In this document: positions 1 through 5,501 of the stretch, piece after piece
Position numbering within the stretch: position 1 is the first letter of the stretch
Layout of the letters: each line of letters starts with the position of its first letter
Origin: WHSO01 sp050485485
GTDB taxonomy: Bacteria > Pseudomonadota > Alphaproteobacteria > SMXQ01
Reading direction: 5' to 3'
Assembly: GCA_050485485.1 (NCBI GenBank)
Contig: JBJHBM010000081.1
Span: forward strand, 1 to 5,869
Length of the DNA: 5,869 nt
Position numbers and translations under genes: made by a program
The notes under the pieces: generated by a model
Told to the model about the DNA's origin: nothing
The model's database searches: none
Seen by the model: only the letters and a program-made list of their open reading frames with translations

Positions 1-185
1 GCCCCGGCGATGGCGCCCGCCAGGTGCGGCGTCACCGCGACCGCGTAGCGCGCGGCGACGCGCCGCGCGGCGGCTTCGTCCTCCGGCGCGATCAGGCCGG
101 CGTCGCGGAGATCGCCCGCGGTGCGGAGGGGGCGGCCGGGAACGGGCGTGTCGAATCGGGCGGCGCGGGCTCTGGGAGCGGTCAT
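1..185 (-). CDS. epmB: EF-P beta-lysylation protein EpmB / lysine 2,3-aminomutase-like (KamA family), N-terminal part
   Basis: This partial gene runs off the left edge; about 61 N-terminal residues are visible, starting at the ATG at 185-183. A Shine-Dalgarno AGAGG (plus-strand complement at 192-196) lies 6 nt upstream, and the only nearby alternative ATG (207-205) meets a stop two codons later. The visible part has an Arg/Ala-rich start, then a DLRDAGLI segment (residues 25-32) and RYAVAVTPHLA (residues 46-56). The latter resembles the conserved RYxxAxTPxxA stretch near the start of KamA/EpmB proteins. EpmB is a radical-SAM, PLP-dependent enzyme that converts (S)-alpha-lysine to (R)-beta-lysine, which EpmA then ligates to EF-P. 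The radical-SAM cysteine cluster and PLP lysine lie outside the window, so catalytic competence cannot be judged. The call rests on the short N-terminal match together with divergent pairing with epmA, a well-known gene neighbourhood. Confidence 0.75.
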   Translation of the reverse strand, partial: MTAPRARAARFDTPVPGRPLRTAGDLRDAGLIAPEDEAAARRVAARYAVAVTPHLAGAIAG

Positions 186-247
186 GGCGAACCTCTGTCT
201 ATGTCATGGCCCGGACAATCCGAGGAAAGGCGTGACGGAACCGGGCT

Positions 248-276
248 TTGCCAGGGCGCGCGCGCCCCGGCATAGT
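248..276 (+). promoter_or_regulatory. Candidate sigma-70 promoter for epmA
   Basis: A -35-like TTGCCA at 248-253 (5 of 6 matches to TTGACA) is followed after exactly 17 bp by CATAGT at 271-276 (4 of 6 matches to TATAAT). Transcription would start near 283, about 38 nt before the epmA ATG. It lies in the spacer between divergent epmB and epmA and points toward epmA. This is pattern matching only. The spacer is almost entirely G and C and carries the inverted repeat annotated separately. Confidence 0.45.
249..272. repeat. 24-bp near-perfect inverted repeat (candidate operator) between epmB and epmA
   Basis: The left arm TGCCAGGGCGCG (249-260) is complementary to the right arm CGCGCCCCGGCA (261-272) at 11 of 12 positions; only A253/C268 fails to pair. 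There is no loop, so it reads as a DNA dyad rather than a good RNA hairpin. It covers most of the -35 hexamer, all of the spacer and the first two bases of the -10 hexamer of the candidate epmA promoter, which is where a repressor would bind. Part of the symmetry comes from a CG-alternating core, which arises easily in GC-rich DNA. Confidence 0.5.
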
Positions 277-320
277 GCGGCCATGAATAGCGCAATTCGC
301 AGCGCCGGGGGATAGCGCGC

Positions 321-1376
321 ATGACCCCCGCAACCCCGTGGTGGGACCGCGACGCCTTCGCGCGGCGCCGGCCCTACCTGGAGGCGCGCGCCGCCGTCAC
401 GACCGCGGTGCGCGCGTGGTTCGCCGCGCGCGGCTTTGCCGAGGTCGAGACGCCCGCGCTGCAAATCTCGCCGGGGCTGGAGCCGCACCTGAGGGCCTTC
501 GCGACCGAGCTGCACGAGCCGTTCGAGGCGGCGGCGCGGACCATGTACCTCCACACCTCGCCCGAGTTCGCCATGAAGAAGCTGCTGGCGGCGGGGATGC
601 CGCGCATCTTCCAGATTGCGCGCGCGTTCCGCGACGGCGAGCGCTCGGCCCTGCACCATCCCGAGTTCGCCATGCTCGAATGGTACCGGGCGGGGGAGGA
701 CGTGAACGCGCTGATCTCCGACTGCGGCGCGCTGCTGCGCGCGGCATGGGAGGCGGTGCCGGAAGGGCTGCGCGGGAAGGGGCTGCGCCGGCAGGGCCGG
801 GCCTGCGACCCGCGCCGCCGCCCGCGCGCCGTCTCCGTCGCCGCGGCGTTCCGCAGGCACGCCGGCATCGACATCCTCGCCACCGCGCCCGACCCGCGCA
901 ACCCCGACGCGGACCTCCTGCGGCGCGCGGCGGCGGCGGCCGGGCACCGGCTGCCCGCCGCCGGCGAGTGGGAGGACCTGTTCTTCCACCTGTTCCTGGA
1001 GCGGATCGAGCCCAACCTCGGGATCGGCGCGCCGACGGCGCTGGTGGACTATCCCGTCTCGATGGCGGCGCTCGCGCGGCCGAGCCTGCGCGACCCGCGC
1101 GTGGCGGAGCGGTTCGAGCTCTACGCCTGCGGGATGGAGCTCGCCAACGGTTTCGGGGAGCTGACCGACGCCGCCGAGCAGCGCCGCCGCTTCGCCGCCG
1201 ACCGCGCCAAGCGCGCGCGCCTCTACGGCGCGGCCTACCCGGTGGACGAGGACTTCCTGGAAGCGCTCGCGCGCATGCCGGAGGCCTCCGGCATCGCGCT
1301 CGGCCTCGACCGCCTCGTCATGCTGGCGACGGGGGCGGAGCGGATCGAGGACGTGCTGTGGGCCCCGGTGGCGTGA
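321..1376 (+). CDS. epmA: Elongation factor P--(R)-beta-lysine ligase EpmA (GenX/PoxA/YjeA), complete
   Basis: EpmA is a cytoplasmic paralogue of the class II lysyl-tRNA synthetase catalytic core. It activates (R)-beta-lysine with ATP and attaches it to the conserved lysine of elongation factor P instead of to tRNA. The 351-aa protein begins directly with the catalytic domain and has no N-terminal anticodon-binding OB fold, as expected for EpmA. Motif 1 is around residues 38-52 (GFAEVETPALQISPG). Motif 2 spans about 100-123, with FRDGER followed by HHPEFAMLEWYR. ELANGFGELTD is at 273-283, and motif 3 is GIALGLDRLVML at 324-335 with Arg331. The protein is about 25 residues longer than E. coli EpmA (325 aa), and an Arg-rich stretch near 145-170 may account for much of this. 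The ATG is preceded by GGGGGA (307-312) at 8 nt. The gene diverges from epmB, consistent with joint action on EF-P, and converges on the solute-binding protein gene. Identification is confident. Confidence 0.95.
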   Translation: MTPATPWWDRDAFARRRPYLEARAAVTTAVRAWFAARGFAEVETPALQISPGLEPHLRAFATELHEPFEAAARTMYLHTSPEFAMKKLLAAGMPRIFQIARAFRDGERSALHHPEFAMLEWYRAGEDVNALISDCGALLRAAWEAVPEGLRGKGLRRQGRACDPRRRPRAVSVAAAFRRHAGIDILATAPDPRNPDADLLRRAAAAAGHRLPAAGEWEDLFFHLFLERIEPNLGIGAPTALVDYPVSMAALARPSLRDPRVAERFELYACGMELANGFGELTDAAEQRRRFAADRAKRARLYGAAYPVDEDFLEALARMPEASGIALGLDRLVMLATGAERIEDVLWAPVA

Positions 1377-1395
1377 GCCGCCCCCCGGCCGTTCC

Positions 1396-2547
1396 CTATT
1401 GTTTCGCCACCGACTCCTGGACGATCCTGCGCAGCCGCTCCATCGTCTCCGCCGAGCGGCCGATGTAGTCGGGGTTGGAGAAGGCGACGATGTAGTCGCG
1501 CCCGCGCTCCAGCCGGTGGGCCGGGTCGATGACCGAGTTGTCGATGTCGGTGCGCAGCGAATCCGTGATCTGGCCCGCCGTCACGAACGCCTGCTGGGCG
1601 TCGCGGGTCAGCGCCCAGTTGGCGAACAGCTTCATGGCGTTGGGGTTGGGCGCGTTCTCGAACACGTAGATGTTGGCGCCCGAGGAGGAGATGGTCTCCC
1701 CTTCCTTGAGCGGATGCGGCAGGTAGCCCATGATCGGGAAGCCTTCGGCCGCGAGCTGGTAGGCGTTGGTGTTGAGCCCGAATAGGCCGATGGCGTACTT
1801 GCCCATCGCGATCCATTCCGCGCCCTGGCGCGTGTCCTTGACCAGCGTCACGTCCATCTCGCTCATCAGGCGGCGGAACCAGTCCTCGCCGACCTTCGGG
1901 TTGAGGATCATCGGACCCGTGGTGCCGACGGTGCCGGGCGTGGCGGGCGAGTTGGCGACGATCCGGCCCTTCCATTTGGGGTCGAGCAGGTCCCAGTGGG
2001 AGGTGATCTCCTCCGGCTTCACGAGGTTGGTGTTGTAGCTGACGAGGTGCGACGGCGAGGCGCCCCAGGTGAACACGTAGCGGGCCTCGGGATCGGAATA
2101 ATGGTGCTTGCCCTGGAACCACCGGGAGCGGTCGTTGACCCCGGGCAGCACCAGGAGCCGGTCGAAGCGCGCCAGCGCCTTGTTGGGGATGAGCTGCGCG
2201 TTGGCCGAGTTCGAGCCGCTGATCATCACGTCCACGGTGTAGCGGCCGACCTGGCGCTCGGCGAGGATCTTGGCGAACTGCTCGACCCCGCCGGAGGCGT
2301 CGGTGAGCACGCGCACGCCGTAGAGCTTCTCGAACTCCGGCATCGCCTTGCGCAGGTTGCGCGGCATGCGGCCCACCAGCATCACGCGCACCTGGCCTTC
2401 GGCCCTGGCGGCCTTGACGAGGTCGTCCCAGCCCGCGGGCGCGGCCGCGCGGTCCTGGGCGGCGGCGGGCGCGGGTACGAGCGCGAGGGACGCGAGAAGG
2501 GCGAAGGAGAGAACGAACGCGGAGACGAACGGCGTCGGAGCGGTCAT
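1396..2547 (-). CDS. Periplasmic ABC-type solute-binding protein (Fbp/AfuA-like, COG1840 style), substrate unknown
   Basis: This 383-aa secreted protein would capture a ligand in the periplasm for an ABC importer. Residues 7-30 form a hydrophobic signal segment ending in APAAA, with likely signal peptidase I cleavage before Gln31. The mature part shows features of the iron/polyamine-type binding-protein superfamily: YNTNLVKPEEI (171-181), SHWDLLDPKWKGRI (183-196), EWIAMGKYAIGL (244-255), and a C-terminal stretch NPNAMKLFANWALTRDAQQAF (near 301-321). I see no adjacent tyrosine pair of the kind used for Fe3+ by FbpA, so ferric iron is not supported and the ligand is open. The start was chosen because AGGAGG sits 6 nt upstream; the frame stays open 22 codons further, but that extension is Arg-rich and would bury the signal peptide. 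Oddly, the signal n-region has no Lys or Arg. No permease or ATPase gene lies beside it. Its 3' end faces epmA across 19 bp. Confidence 0.85.
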   Translation of the reverse strand: MTAPTPFVSAFVLSFALLASLALVPAPAAAQDRAAAPAGWDDLVKAARAEGQVRVMLVGRMPRNLRKAMPEFEKLYGVRVLTDASGGVEQFAKILAERQVGRYTVDVMISGSNSANAQLIPNKALARFDRLLVLPGVNDRSRWFQGKHHYSDPEARYVFTWGASPSHLVSYNTNLVKPEEITSHWDLLDPKWKGRIVANSPATPGTVGTTGPMILNPKVGEDWFRRLMSEMDVTLVKDTRQGAEWIAMGKYAIGLFGLNTNAYQLAAEGFPIMGYLPHPLKEGETISSSGANIYVFENAPNPNAMKLFANWALTRDAQQAFVTAGQITDSLRTDIDNSVIDPAHRLERGRDYIVAFSNPDYIGRSAETMERLRRIVQESVAKQ

Positions 2548-2553
2548 GTCTGG

Positions 2554-2559
2554 CCTCCT
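2554..2559 (-). promoter_or_regulatory. Ribosome binding site deciding the solute-binding protein start
   Basis: On the minus strand this reads AGGAGG, followed by a 6-nt spacer (CCAGAC) and the ATG at 2547-2545. It is the strongest Shine-Dalgarno match in the window. It favours the start that places the signal peptide at the extreme N terminus over the longer open frame beginning at 2613. Confidence 0.8.
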
Positions 2560-2604
2560 GTCGCGACCCGGCCCGTCGTTCGCGCGGGCCCGGAATCGGT
2601 GGCG

Positions 2605-2619
2605 CGTGCCCAAGGCACG
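2605..2619. repeat. Small perfect inverted repeat upstream of the solute-binding protein gene
   Basis: CGTGCC (2605-2610) and GGCACG (2614-2619) are perfect reverse complements around a 3-bp centre (CAA). The repeat lies about 58-72 bp upstream of the solute-binding protein ATG, in the 147-bp gap after the GST gene. It could be a regulator binding site or a short hairpin in the leader or read-through transcript. There is no T-run on either side to support a terminator. I could not place a convincing -35/-10 pair in this gap. Confidence 0.35.
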
Positions 2620-2694
2620 TCACGGGATGCTAGAACGGGGCTCCGGCGCGAACCATCCGCCGAGAAGGAAAGAGTCTTTTTCCGGAACGGGCGT

Positions 2695-3339
2695 TCAGGC
2701 GGCCGCCTGGAACTTCGCCTGCACCTCCTTCTCGAAGGCGAGCAGCTTCTGTACGCTCGGGCGCGCCTGCATCCGCGCGAAATGGGCGGCGCAATTGGGA
2801 AAGCGCGCGGGATCGAGCCCGAATTGGGTGCCGCGCCGGAAGCACCAGAAGAAATGCGCGTCGGCGGCGGTGAAGTGGTCGAAGAAGTGGTCGCGCCCGG
2901 CGAGCAGGCGGTCGGCCAGCGCGTAGCTCTCCCCGAGCTGCTCCCAGGCGAGGCGCAGCACGCTCTCCTCCGCGCCGGGGGCGTCGCAGTACTTGGACGG
3001 CCCGTTGACGTGGCTGAGCTGCGGATGCAGGGCGGAGGCGCACCAGGCGAGTATCGAGATCGCCTGGACCTCCTGCCACGGGTCGGCGGGCAGCAGCTTC
3101 GCGTCCGGGAAGTTGCGCGCGACCCAGCATTGGATCGCCACGTTCTCGGTGAGCGGGCGGCCGTCCACCACCAGCACCGGGACCTTGTGCTTGGGATTGA
3201 GCGCGAGGTATTCGGGCGCGCGGTTCTGGCGCTTGCGCATGTTGATCGGGCGCACCTCGAAGCCGGCGCCGGCCTCGGTCAGCGTGATGAAGGGCACCAT
3301 CGAGCAGGTGAGGGGCGCGTAGTAGAGGGCGATGTCCAT
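2695..3339 (-). CDS. Glutathione S-transferase, beta-class-like
   Basis: This 214-aa cytosolic enzyme belongs to the family that uses glutathione for conjugation, thiol transfer or peroxide reduction. The N-terminal thioredoxin-like domain (about 1-80) starts LYYAPLTCSMVPFI. Its Cys12 aligns with catalytic Cys10 of bacterial beta-class GSTs. NPKHKVPVLVVDG (48-60) carries the cis-proline Pro54, and LTENVAI (63-69) contains the glutathione-contacting Glu65. The C-terminal helical domain includes ALHPQLSHV, with His105 matching the beta-class His106, and FTAADAHFFW with the T-x-x-D N-capping box (157-160). The true start is the ATG at 3339, after GGGAGG at 9 nt; the frame is open about 84 codons further upstream, but that stretch overlaps thiE and is Arg/Gly-rich shadow sequence. 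It begins 47 bp after the thiE stop and is probably the last gene of the fbaB operon. Substrate cannot be told from sequence. Confidence 0.92.
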   Translation of the reverse strand: MDIALYYAPLTCSMVPFITLTEAGAGFEVRPINMRKRQNRAPEYLALNPKHKVPVLVVDGRPLTENVAIQCWVARNFPDAKLLPADPWQEVQAISILAWCASALHPQLSHVNGPSKYCDAPGAEESVLRLAWEQLGESYALADRLLAGRDHFFDHFTAADAHFFWCFRRGTQFGLDPARFPNCAAHFARMQARPSVQKLLAFEKEVQAKFQAAA

Positions 3340-3348
3340 GCGAGAGTG

Positions 3349-3354
3349 CCTCCC
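3349..3354 (-). promoter_or_regulatory. Ribosome binding site deciding the GST start
   Basis: Minus-strand GGGAGG lies 9 nt before the ATG at 3339-3337. It supports the 214-aa GST starting MDIALYY, in which the catalytic Cys falls at the family's usual position. It argues against the longer open frame that reaches back into thiE. Confidence 0.7.
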
Positions 3355-3386
3355 GGTTGGTTCGTGGGTGTCGTTCCGCGTGGCGG

Positions 3387-4040
3387 CTAGCGGGCGCCCT
3401 CGGCGTCGGCGCGGGCCCGCTCGATCGCGTCGTTCATGGCCCGCACCCCCGCAGCCGGTCCGTCCGCGTGGGACCATACCGCCGAGACCACGGCCACGAA
3501 GTCGGCGCCCGCGCGCACCAGCCCGGCGCAGTTCGCGGGCGTGATGCCGCCGATGGCGACGCACGGCACTTCCATCAGCTCCGACCACCACGCGATGATC
3601 TCGGGCGTCGGATGGCCCTTGGCGGCCTTGGTGGCGGTGGGGAAGAACGCGCCGAAGGCGACGTAGTCGGCGCCGGCCTCCGCCGCCTCCATCGCGAGAT
3701 GGCGCGAATCGTGGCAGGTGACGCCGACGATGGCCTCGGCGCCGAGCAGGCGCCGGGCCTCGGCGTAGGGCGCGTCGTCCTGGCCGACGTGGACGCCGTC
3801 GCAGCCGGTGTCGCGCGCGAGGTCGGGGCGGTCGTTCATCAGGAACGCGACGTCGCGCGACTGCGCCACCGGCACGAGGCGCTCGGCTGCGCGCCGCACC
3901 GCGTCGTCGGGAACGCCCTTGAGGCGGAGCTGGACGCAGGCCACCGCGCCCGCGTCGAGCGCGCGTGCGAGGTCCTCGGCGAAGGCGTCCGGGTCGAGCC
4001 GCTCGGGCGTGACGAGGTAGAGCTGGCAGCCGTCGCTCAT
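3387..4040 (-). CDS. thiE: Thiamine-phosphate synthase ThiE
   Basis: ThiE joins HMP pyrophosphate and the thiazole phosphate to give thiamine phosphate and pyrophosphate, in the cytosol. The 217-aa protein has the full TIM-barrel motif set in order. VQLRLKG (36-42) supplies Gln37, Arg39 and Lys41. LMNDRPDLA (67-75) has Asn69/Asp70, and GVHVGQDD (82-89) has His84 and a Mg-binding Asp. GVTCHD (106-111) comes next, then FGAFFPTATKAAKG (129-142) with the phosphate-binding PTxTK signature. AIGGITPAN (162-170) and VAVVSAVW (182-189) close the site. Length is normal for the family. The start ATG has only a weak AGG about 7 nt upstream, so it may rely on coupling to the VOC gene ending 52 bp earlier. 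No other thiamine genes and no THI-box/TPP riboswitch are seen near it; the gene sits inside what looks like the fbaB operon. A TenI-like paralogue is less likely because all key residues are kept. Confidence 0.93.
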   Translation of the reverse strand: MSDGCQLYLVTPERLDPDAFAEDLARALDAGAVACVQLRLKGVPDDAVRRAAERLVPVAQSRDVAFLMNDRPDLARDTGCDGVHVGQDDAPYAEARRLLGAEAIVGVTCHDSRHLAMEAAEAGADYVAFGAFFPTATKAAKGHPTPEIIAWWSELMEVPCVAIGGITPANCAGLVRAGADFVAVVSAVWSHADGPAAGVRAMNDAIERARADAEGAR

Positions 4041-4070
4041 GGGAGGACCTGACGGGGCGGGCTGGGCGGT

Positions 4071-4102
4071 GCGCGCTCAGGCCGTCGCGCGCTCAGGCCG
4101 GC
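4071..4102. repeat. 16-bp tandem duplication spanning the VOC stop codon
   Basis: Two adjacent 16-bp units, 4071-4086 and 4087-4102, match at 15 of 16 positions; each begins GCGCGCTCAGGCCG. The second unit contains the TCA that is the TGA stop of the VOC gene on the minus strand, and the first unit is a copy just downstream of that stop. The unit length is not a multiple of three, so the copied TGA is in a different frame. It looks like a small slippage duplication in the VOC-thiE gap. Confidence 0.7.
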
Positions 4103-4533
4103 GAGGCCTGCTTGGGGCGCGCGGCGTAGGCACGGCGCGGCTCCATGATCTCGAGCCGGTTGCCGCCGGGGTCGCGCACGAAGAAGCGTTCCTGGTAGAA
4201 GTCGCGCGCCTGGGAGTAGGCGGGCTCGGCCTCCTCGACGGCGACGCCCGCCGCCTCGAAGCGGCGGCGCGCCTCGGCGAGGTCGTCCACCTGGAAGCCC
4301 AGGTGGTTGCGCATCGCCTTGTTGGTCTGGCCGTCGGCGCCACGCGCGACGCCGAGGTGCAGCTCGTACCACGGGCTCTCCGAGATGCAGTAGTGCTGTC
4401 CGGCGGGGCCGAGGCTGTCGGGCTTCTTGAGCGGCGCGAGGCCGAGCACCTCGCCGTAGAAGCGCTTGGCCTCCTCCTCCTTCTCCGGGGGCACCTGCAC
4501 GTTGAGGTGATCGACGCGCTTGATGAGGGCCAT
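4093..4533 (-). CDS. VOC-superfamily (glyoxalase/dioxygenase-fold) protein
   Basis: This 146-aa, single-domain vicinal-oxygen-chelate protein is made of two beta-alpha-beta-beta-beta repeats. It opens with KRVDHLNVQVP, followed by AKRFYGEVLGL (22-32), the usual helix after the first strand. Candidate metal ligands are His9, Glu57 (WYELHLGV), His77 (RNHLGFQVDD) and Glu128 (NRLEIMEP). Their order and spacing resemble the His-Glu-His-Glu site of E. coli glyoxalase I (His5, Glu56, His74, Glu122). RDPGGNRLEI (120-129) is the classic C-terminal VOC signature. The start is set by GGGAGG 5 nt upstream; the same frame stays open far into fbaB, but that part is shadow sequence. It lies 38 bp after fbaB and 52 bp before thiE, so it is probably co-transcribed. 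The substrate cannot be assigned: lactoylglutathione lyase activity is possible, while other VOC lyases, epimerases or resistance proteins share the fold. Confidence 0.88.
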   Translation of the reverse strand: MALIKRVDHLNVQVPPEKEEEAKRFYGEVLGLAPLKKPDSLGPAGQHYCISESPWYELHLGVARGADGQTNKAMRNHLGFQVDDLAEARRRFEAAGVAVEEAEPAYSQARDFYQERFFVRDPGGNRLEIMEPRRAYAARPKQASPA

Positions 4534-4538
4534 GGGGA

Positions 4539-4544
4539 CCTCCC
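4539..4544 (-). promoter_or_regulatory. Ribosome binding site deciding the VOC start
   Basis: Minus-strand GGGAGG lies 5 nt before the ATG at 4533-4531. It fixes a 146-aa protein of normal single-domain VOC length, although the reading frame upstream is open throughout fbaB. Confidence 0.75.
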
Positions 4545-4571
4545 TGTCTGTGGTTCCGTCGGCGCTGCGGG

Positions 4572-5501
4572 CTAGTCCTTGCCCTGGTAGATCTTCACGA
4601 GGGTGTCGAGCATCGCAAGCGCGTCCTCGCGCGGGCGCTGGAAGGTGTTGCGCCCGATGATCGAGCCGGTGCCGCCGCCGTCGCGGATGGCGCGCGCCTC
4701 GGCGTAGAGGCCGTCGAGGTCCTTGGCCTCGCCGCCCGAGAACACCACCAGGCGGCGGCCGTTGAAGCACGACTGCACCACGTGGGAGACGCGCTCGGCG
4801 AGGGTCGCGCGCGGAATCCTGCGCTCCTCGTAGACCTTCTTCGCGGCCTCGAGCTCGAGCGCGTCGGTCGGCAGCTTGACCTTGATGATGTGCGCGCCGA
4901 GCAGCGCCGCCATGTGCGCGGCGTAGGCGCAGATGTCGAAGGCGGTCTCGCCCGCCCTGCTGAGGCTGCCGCCGCGCGGGTAGGACCAGACCACCACCGC
5001 GAGGCCGACCGCCTTGGCCTCCTCGGCCAGATCGCGGATCTCCTCCATCATGTCGAAGGCGGCGTCCGAGCCCGGGTAGATGGTGAAGCCGATCGCCGAG
5101 CAGCCGAGCCGGAGCGCGTCCGCGACCGAGCCGGTGACCGCCTGGTTGGCGTCCTCCTTGAAGCGCGACAGAGAATTGGACGAGTTGACCTTGAGGATGG
5201 TCGGGACCGCGCCCGCATAGGTGTCGGCGCCGGCCTCCAGCATGCCGAGCGGCGCGGCGTAGGCCGAGAGCCCGGCGTCGATCGCGAGCTGGAAGTGGTA
5301 GTGCGGGTCGTAGCCGGCCGGGTTGGGCGCGAACGAGCGCGCCGGGCCGTGCTCGAAGCCCTGGTCCACCGGCAGGATGATGAGCCTGCCGGTGCCGCCG
5401 AGCCGGCCCTGCATCAGGATGCGGGCGAGGTTGGCCTTGGTGCCCGGGCAGTCGCTCTCGTAGTTGCTGAGGATCTTCTTGACGCGCTGGGTGACTTTCA
5501 T
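4572..5501 (-). CDS. fbaB: Class I fructose-bisphosphate aldolase, DhnA/FbaB type
   Basis: The enzyme cleaves fructose 1,6-bisphosphate to dihydroxyacetone phosphate and glyceraldehyde 3-phosphate, or runs in reverse for gluconeogenesis, through a lysine Schiff base and without metal. The 309-aa TIM-barrel protein carries the archaeal/DhnA-type signatures. ILPVDQGFEHGP (42-53) is the first-strand motif with Asp46. VVWSYPRGG (170-178) has Tyr174 of the conserved YPRG. HIIKVKLPT (204-212) supplies the likely Schiff-base Lys207. VVFSGGEAKD (252-261) and GSIIGRNTFQRP (279-290) form the phosphate-binding end. The ATG at 5501 is preceded by GGAG at 5 nt and is the only start giving normal family length. 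It appears to be the first gene of a minus-strand unit continuing into the VOC, thiE and GST genes. A leader of roughly 87 nt with possible hairpins precedes it if the candidate promoter is right. Related DhnA-family activities such as 2-amino-3,7-dideoxy-heptulosonate synthase are less likely given this motif set. Confidence 0.94.
   Translation of the reverse strand: MKVTQRVKKILSNYESDCPGTKANLARILMQGRLGGTGRLIILPVDQGFEHGPARSFAPNPAGYDPHYHFQLAIDAGLSAYAAPLGMLEAGADTYAGAVPTILKVNSSNSLSRFKEDANQAVTGSVADALRLGCSAIGFTIYPGSDAAFDMMEEIRDLAEEAKAVGLAVVVWSYPRGGSLSRAGETAFDICAYAAHMAALLGAHIIKVKLPTDALELEAAKKVYEERRIPRATLAERVSHVVQSCFNGRRLVVFSGGEAKDLDGLYAEARAIRDGGGTGSIIGRNTFQRPREDALAMLDTLVKIYQGKD

Noticed and set aside
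1235..2623. Minus-strand 462-codon open frame
   Set aside because: It overlaps the solute-binding protein gene in another frame, extends antisense into epmA, and has low-complexity Arg/Gly/Pro composition.
2663..2684. Hairpin with T-run after the GST gene as an intrinsic terminator
   Set aside because: The GGAAAGA...TTTTTCC pairing near here is short, AT-rich with a wobble pair and a 3-nt loop, and no T-run follows it on the minus strand, so it is not a convincing terminator.
1996..3390. Plus-strand 464-codon open frame
   Set aside because: It lies antisense to the solute-binding protein and GST genes, its product is Arg/Gly/Val-rich with no recognisable motif, and long antisense frames are expected at this GC content.
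4041..4092. TPP riboswitch upstream of thiE
   Set aside because: The 52-bp gap is too short and lacks the conserved THI-box elements; thiE is internal to an apparent operon, and no such element is seen in the fbaB leader either.
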